Both the position numbers and the translations under genes were made by a program. This document shows positions 33,118 through 34,207 of a stretch of DNA of 34,207 bases, one piece after another. The notes under the pieces were generated by a model, which worked only from the letters and a program-made list of their open reading frames with translations, ran no database searches and had not been told where the DNA came from. This DNA is from UBA652 sp964598235 (GTDB lineage: Bacteria > Pseudomonadota > Gammaproteobacteria > Nitrosococcales > Methylophagaceae): contig CAZRAY010000017.1 of assembly GCA_964598235.1 (NCBI GenBank), positions 1 to 34,207 on the forward strand, read 5' to 3'. Position 1 is the stretch's first letter. Every line of letters starts with the position of its first letter.

Positions 33118-34207
33118 ATGAAACTGAAAACTTTATCATTAGCGATGTTATCGCTAGCAATTCCAGGTGCAGCAATCGCTGATGAAATCTTGGAAATGCA
33201 AAAAAACCCAAATAACTGGGTATCTGCTGCAGGTAACTATAACAACCAACGTTATAGTGAACTGACTCAAATCACCAAAGACAATGTTGCTGATTTGAAC
33301 ATGGCATGGACATTCTCAACAGGTGTTTTACGTGGTCACGAAGGTAATGCTTTAATTATCGACGGTACTATGTATGTACATACTGCTTTCCCAAATAACG
33401 TATTCGCTCTTGATTTAAACAGCGACGGCGCTATCAAATGGTCTTATAAACCAAACCAAAACTATGACGAAACTGTTCCAGTTATGTGTTGTGACACAGT
33501 TAACCGTGGTTTAGCGTATGGTGACGGCAAAATCTTCTTGAACCAAGCTGATACTACTTTAGTAGCATTAGACATGAAAGACGGTTCTGTAGTTTGGTCT
33601 CACAAACGTGACGATGCAAAACGTGCTGCTACAAGCACCGCTGCTGCTCACGTATTTAAAGACAAAGTACTTGTTGGTATCTCTGGTGGTGAGTTCGGTG
33701 TACGTGGTTACATCAAAGCTTATGACTTAGCGGGTGCAGAAAAATGGATTGCTTACAGCACAGGTCCTGATGCTGAAATGTTGTTTGATCCAGCTAAAAC
33801 AATGGACATGCTGAAACCAGTAGGCAAAGATTCATCTTTGAAAACTTGGAAAGGCGACCAATGGAAAATCGGTGGTGGTACAACTTGGGGTTGGTATTCT
33901 TATGATCCAGACCTAAACATGTTCTACTACGGAAACGGTAACCCATCTACATGGAACCCTGTTCAACGTCCTGGTGACAACAAATGGTCAATGTCTTTAT
34001 TCGGTCGTGACCTAGACACTGGTATGGCTAAATGGGTATACCAAATGACGCCTTACGATGAGTGGGATTATGATGGTATCAACGAAGTTGTACTAGTTGA
34101 CCAAAAAGTGAACGGCAAAATGCGTAAAACTGCTGTACATTTCGATCGTAACGGTTTTGGTTACACAATGGACCGCGTAAGTGGTGAATTGTTAGTAGCT
34201 GAAAAAT
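33118..34207 (+). CDS. xoxF: XoxF-type lanthanide-dependent methanol dehydrogenase, 5' part
   Basis: The first 363 codons of a PQQ-dependent methanol dehydrogenase; the frame runs off the window, so about 240 residues should be missing. The signal peptide is cleaved near AIA-DE (residue 21). Beta-propeller blades are visible as MYVHTAFPNNVFALDL and KIFLNQADTTLVALD. PQQ-site features are the adjacent disulfide CC (124-125), Glu192 in GGEFGVRG, Asn275 in GNGNPSTWNP and the catalytic Asp317. Two residues on, YDEWDYDG has Asp319. MxaF enzymes carry Ala there, and the extra Asp is the lanthanide ligand of XoxF. ATG 33118 follows GAGGAAA. Codon use is strongly biased (CGT, GGT and GTT/GTA preferred), as in very highly expressed genes. 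The clade (XoxF5 is my guess) needs the whole sequence. Confidence 0.95.
   Translation, partial: MKLKTLSLAMLSLAIPGAAIADEILEMQKNPNNWVSAAGNYNNQRYSELTQITKDNVADLNMAWTFSTGVLRGHEGNALIIDGTMYVHTAFPNNVFALDLNSDGAIKWSYKPNQNYDETVPVMCCDTVNRGLAYGDGKIFLNQADTTLVALDMKDGSVVWSHKRDDAKRAATSTAAAHVFKDKVLVGISGGEFGVRGYIKAYDLAGAEKWIAYSTGPDAEMLFDPAKTMDMLKPVGKDSSLKTWKGDQWKIGGGTTWGWYSYDPDLNMFYYGNGNPSTWNPVQRPGDNKWSMSLFGRDLDTGMAKWVYQMTPYDEWDYDGINEVVLVDQKVNGKMRKTAVHFDRNGFGYTMDRVSGELLVAEK

Noticed and set aside
33118..34207. Calcium-type MxaF methanol dehydrogenase
   Set aside because: The residue two after the catalytic Asp is Asp (WDYD), whereas MxaF has Ala there, so XoxF is preferred.
1..34207. CRISPR arrays, tRNA or rRNA genes, transposons, prophage genes
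   Set aside because: Reading both strands showed no spaced short repeats, cloverleaf-like sequences, transposase or integrase motifs. A dedicated RNA scan could still find a small RNA.

Overview
The window looks like a chromosomal segment of a methylotrophic gammaproteobacterium. Three things point there. The housekeeping genes and their order are gammaproteobacterial: ssb / MFS transporter / uvrA, gshB next to a tonB-like gene, glyQ-glyS-gmhB-plsC, and gltX. There is a tetrahydromethanopterin (H4MPT)-linked C1 cluster (mtdA-like, mptG, mtdB and an ATP-grasp gene). The right edge carries the first 363 codons of a XoxF-type, lanthanide-dependent methanol dehydrogenase. A Methylophaga-like organism is plausible, but this is inference from gene content and moderate GC judged by eye; no 16S or other taxonomic marker is present.

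Layout. 1-139: 5' end of ssb on the minus strand. 210-4246: gamma-glutamyltransferase, a DUF3365 haem lipoprotein and small uncharacterised genes, including a DUF1272 gene with no ATG where the family normally starts. 4403-8497 (minus): a tight unit of MFS transporter (YajR-like), a uracil-DNA-glycosylase-like protein, an ArsJ-type GAPDH and ArsJ, the last two being an arsenate-detoxification pair. 8547-11366: uvrA. 11363-14413 (minus): gshB-apbE-tonB. 14616-18212 (minus): a large secreted SdrD-like protein with a C-terminal sorting tail. 18588-24993 (plus): glyQ-glyS-gmhB-plsC and a FimX-like degenerate GGDEF/EAL protein. 24990-28996 (minus): the H4MPT operon. 29129-31404: a small secreted Cys protein, then a SoxYZ-like carrier and a zinc metallohydrolase of the kind that accompany quinoprotein dehydrogenases. 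31493-32896: gltX. 33118-end: xoxF.

How the genes work together. XoxF oxidises methanol to formaldehyde in the periplasm. MtdB and MtdA oxidise the methylene derivative of H4MPT (and, for MtdA, probably of tetrahydrofolate) in the cytoplasm. MptG starts the synthesis of the pterin cofactor, and the ATP-grasp gene is a candidate for a further cofactor step. The SoxYZ-like carrier and metallohydrolase are probable periplasmic accessories of PQQ enzymes. The GAPDH/ArsJ pair turns arsenate into 1-arseno-3-phosphoglycerate and exports it. It lies in about 7 kb that appears to separate ssb from its usual MFS/uvrA neighbours.

No tRNA, rRNA, CRISPR array, transposase or phage gene was recognised. 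The most interesting leads are the quinoprotein accessory set beside xoxF, the paired mtdA/mtdB genes around mptG with an unassigned ATP-grasp gene, the interrupted ssb-MFS-uvrA block with its arsenate module and UDG-like gene, the ATA-start DUF1272 gene, and inverted repeats placed like operators at two promoters.
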